This document shows, in pieces, positions 62,768 to 64,000 of a stretch of 64,000 nt of DNA. A model generated the notes under the pieces. It saw nothing but the letters and a program-made list of their open reading frames with translations. It did not search any database and had not been told where the DNA came from. Position numbers and translations under genes: made by a program. The stretch comes from Phyllobacterium calauticae (GTDB lineage: Bacteria > Pseudomonadota > Alphaproteobacteria > Rhizobiales > Rhizobiaceae): positions 124,001 to 188,000 of the forward strand of contig NZ_JAGENB010000004.1 of NCBI RefSeq assembly GCF_019991125.1, read 5' to 3'. Each line of letters starts with the position of its first letter. Positions within the stretch are counted from its first letter, which is position 1.

Positions 62768-63625
62768 ATGTCTATACTGCAGAAAATCAATGCACAGTTG
62801 GACTCCATGGCGCCTGCCGATCGCCAGATCGGGCAGTTCATCATCGACAATCCGGATCAGATGCTGCGGCTGTCATCGGCTGCTCTGGCCGTGGAGACGG
62901 GCCGGAGCCAGTCCAGTGTGGTGAAGTTCAGCCAGAAGCTCGGCTACGCCGGCTATATGGAGCTGAAGCTCGCCGTCAGCGAAGCCAAGGCACAGGAATG
63001 GACAGCTCCGGCGGGAATGATCCACGGTACGATCGAAATAGGCGACAGCTATCTCGTCATCCTGCAGAAACTGATCGGCAGCAAACAATTGTCGATGCAG
63101 CAGACGGTTGCCGTCAACAATGAAAAGGACATCGGCATCGCTTTGGAAATCCTGCGCAAGGCCCGGCGCATTCATATGGCAGGTGTCGGCGCATCGTCGC
63201 TGGTGGCACGGGATTTTGCCTATAAGCTGATGAAGCTCGGGCGCAATGTGCTGCACGACAGTGACAGCCATGTCCAGATGGCCAACGCATCCACGCTTGG
63301 AGCTGATGACGTCTTGTTCGCCCTCTCCTATTCAGGCGACAGTATCGAGACGTTGCGCATTGCCGAGCTTGCCAGCCAGCGCGGCGCGACCGTCATTGCC
63401 GTGACAGGGCTGAAGGATAACCCGCTGAGCCGCGTCGCGGACATTCGGCTTTACACCTTTGCCGATGAAGAACGCGTTCGCTCTTCATCCATCACGGCAA
63501 GGGATGCGCAATTGACGCTGACCGACCTGTTGTTCATCCTGTTCATTCAGGGGCAACCGGATGCCCATGAATATATTCACAACAGCGAAGTTGCAGTCTC
63601 CGTTCTGAAGGCTGAGCACCTCTAA
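62768..63625 (+). CDS. MurR/RpiR-family transcriptional regulator
   Basis: A 285-residue regulator. Residues 1-80 are an RpiR-type helix-turn-helix (MAPADRQIGQFIIDNPDQMLRLSSAALAVETGRSQSSVVKFSQKLGYAGYMELK). Residues of about 110-250 are a SIS sugar-phosphate-binding domain (RRIHMAGVGASSLVARDFAYKLMKLG, VLFALSYSGDSIETLRIAELASQRGATVIAVTG). It is divergent from murA-kinase-murQ and probably senses MurNAc-6-phosphate or GlcNAc-6-phosphate, as E. coli MurR does. The GGAAT-type palindromes in the locus are its likely binding sites. Confidence 0.92.
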   Translation: MSILQKINAQLDSMAPADRQIGQFIIDNPDQMLRLSSAALAVETGRSQSSVVKFSQKLGYAGYMELKLAVSEAKAQEWTAPAGMIHGTIEIGDSYLVILQKLIGSKQLSMQQTVAVNNEKDIGIALEILRKARRIHMAGVGASSLVARDFAYKLMKLGRNVLHDSDSHVQMANASTLGADDVLFALSYSGDSIETLRIAELASQRGATVIAVTGLKDNPLSRVADIRLYTFADEERVRSSSITARDAQLTLTDLLFILFIQGQPDAHEYIHNSEVAVSVLKAEHL

Positions 63626-63663
63626 CGGCCCCGGCAGGCTATCCATACCGGCATCGGCTTCGC

Positions 63664-64000
63664 TTATGAAACGGCCTGGATTGCCCTGATTCTGTCGAGG
63701 CCTCCGACAATGGGAGCGAATTGCTGCCATACCCCCTGCGCGCCGCCTTCCCACGCCGCGCGATTTTCCGGCTGGAGAATTTTACCCCCGTGATCCCCAG
63801 CGGCTTTCATCGATCCGGTTTCGTCCTCGACGATCAATTGGCTGAAGTAACCGGCACCGGCGGCTGACGCTTCAAGGAATATCTGCTTTTGCTCGGCGTT
63901 GAGGCTGCTCCAAAACGCCGCCGAATAATAGACAACACCAGACGCCCAGACATGGCCAGTCTCGGTCAGATACGGCACAACTTCGTACAACTTGAAACCC
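63664..64000 (-). CDS. TRAP-type transporter solute-binding protein (DctP family), C-terminal part
   Basis: The C-terminal 112 residues or so of a gene that runs out of the window. LYEVVPYLTETGHVWASGVVYYSAAFWSSLNAEQKQIFLEASAAGAGYFSQLIVEDE is typical of DctP-family binding proteins of tripartite (TRAP) transporters, which import organic acids such as sialic acid, dicarboxylates or uronates. The stop is 38 bp from the end of the convergent RpiR-type gene. The ligand and membrane subunits are not visible. Confidence 0.85.
   Translation of the reverse strand, partial: GFKLYEVVPYLTETGHVWASGVVYYSAAFWSSLNAEQKQIFLEASAAGAGYFSQLIVEDETGSMKAAGDHGGKILQPENRAAWEGGAQGVWQQFAPIVGGLDRIRAIQAVS

Overview
The window looks like an accessory, nutrient-scavenging part of the genome of an alphaproteobacterium of the Hyphomicrobiales (Rhizobium/Brucella/Phyllobacterium relatives). 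This is inferred from the GC-rich coding sequence, many gene pairs with 4-bp ATGA/GTGA overlaps, the very high density of ABC importers, the bifunctional rhizobial-type rhamnulose-1-phosphate aldolase/dehydrogenase, and the many IclR, LysR, SorC, MarR and RpiR regulators placed beside the operons they probably control. No rRNA, tRNA, CRISPR array, insertion sequence or phage module was seen. The first gene (a phosphoesterase) and the last (a TRAP-type solute-binding protein) are cut by the window edges.

Layout. (1) 0.6-7.5 kb: mtnK-mtnA-class II aldolase, the gene set of the DHAP shunt that salvages 5-methylthioribose/5-deoxyribose, divergent from a ribose-type ABC importer (ATPase, permease, binding protein). 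The two arms share back-to-back promoters on a perfect palindrome. (2) 7.6-10.7 kb: RhaD/E-type aldolase-dehydrogenase with a SorC regulator. (3) 10.8-18.5 kb: peptide-type ABC importer, creatininase-family hydrolase, MarR-type regulator and isoaspartyl peptidase. (4) 18.7-21.5 kb: GH25 lysozyme-like lipoprotein, a cupin and an FMN-dependent hydroxyacid dehydrogenase. (5) 22.2-27.7 kb: a 1396-residue synthetase with the architecture of epsilon-poly-lysine synthetase (adenylation, carrier, then six membrane segments around three soluble C-terminal domains), followed by a GNAT acetyltransferase and a 4'-phosphopantetheinyl transferase. An acyltransferase-3 gene converges on it. (6) 29.3-36.9 kb: IclR regulator, polyamine/opine-type ABC importer and a three-subunit FAD/[2Fe-2S] amino acid or opine dehydrogenase. 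(7) 36.9-44.4 kb: LysR regulator, carbohydrate ABC importer and two Gfo/Idh/MocA dehydrogenases. (8) 44.5-50.9 kb: LysR regulator and a complete ydcSTUV-patD (putrescine/gamma-aminobutyraldehyde) operon. (9) 51.0-63.6 kb: a peptidoglycan-recycling locus: GNAT, AnmK, cytoplasmic serine hydrolase, peptide-type ABC importer, MurQ, BadF-type amino-sugar kinase, an extra MurA and a MurR/RpiR regulator.

The two most interesting systems are the Pls-like polyamino-acid synthetase cluster and the peptidoglycan-recycling locus. In the latter, three promoters (for murA-kinase, for murQ and downstream genes, and for the GNAT gene at 51.05 kb) share one arrangement: a GGAAT-type palindrome upstream of the -35 box and a second in the -35/-10 spacer. 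This suggests a common operator and a regulon that includes the otherwise unassignable GNAT gene. Between GNAT and anmK lie two related long palindromic repeats.
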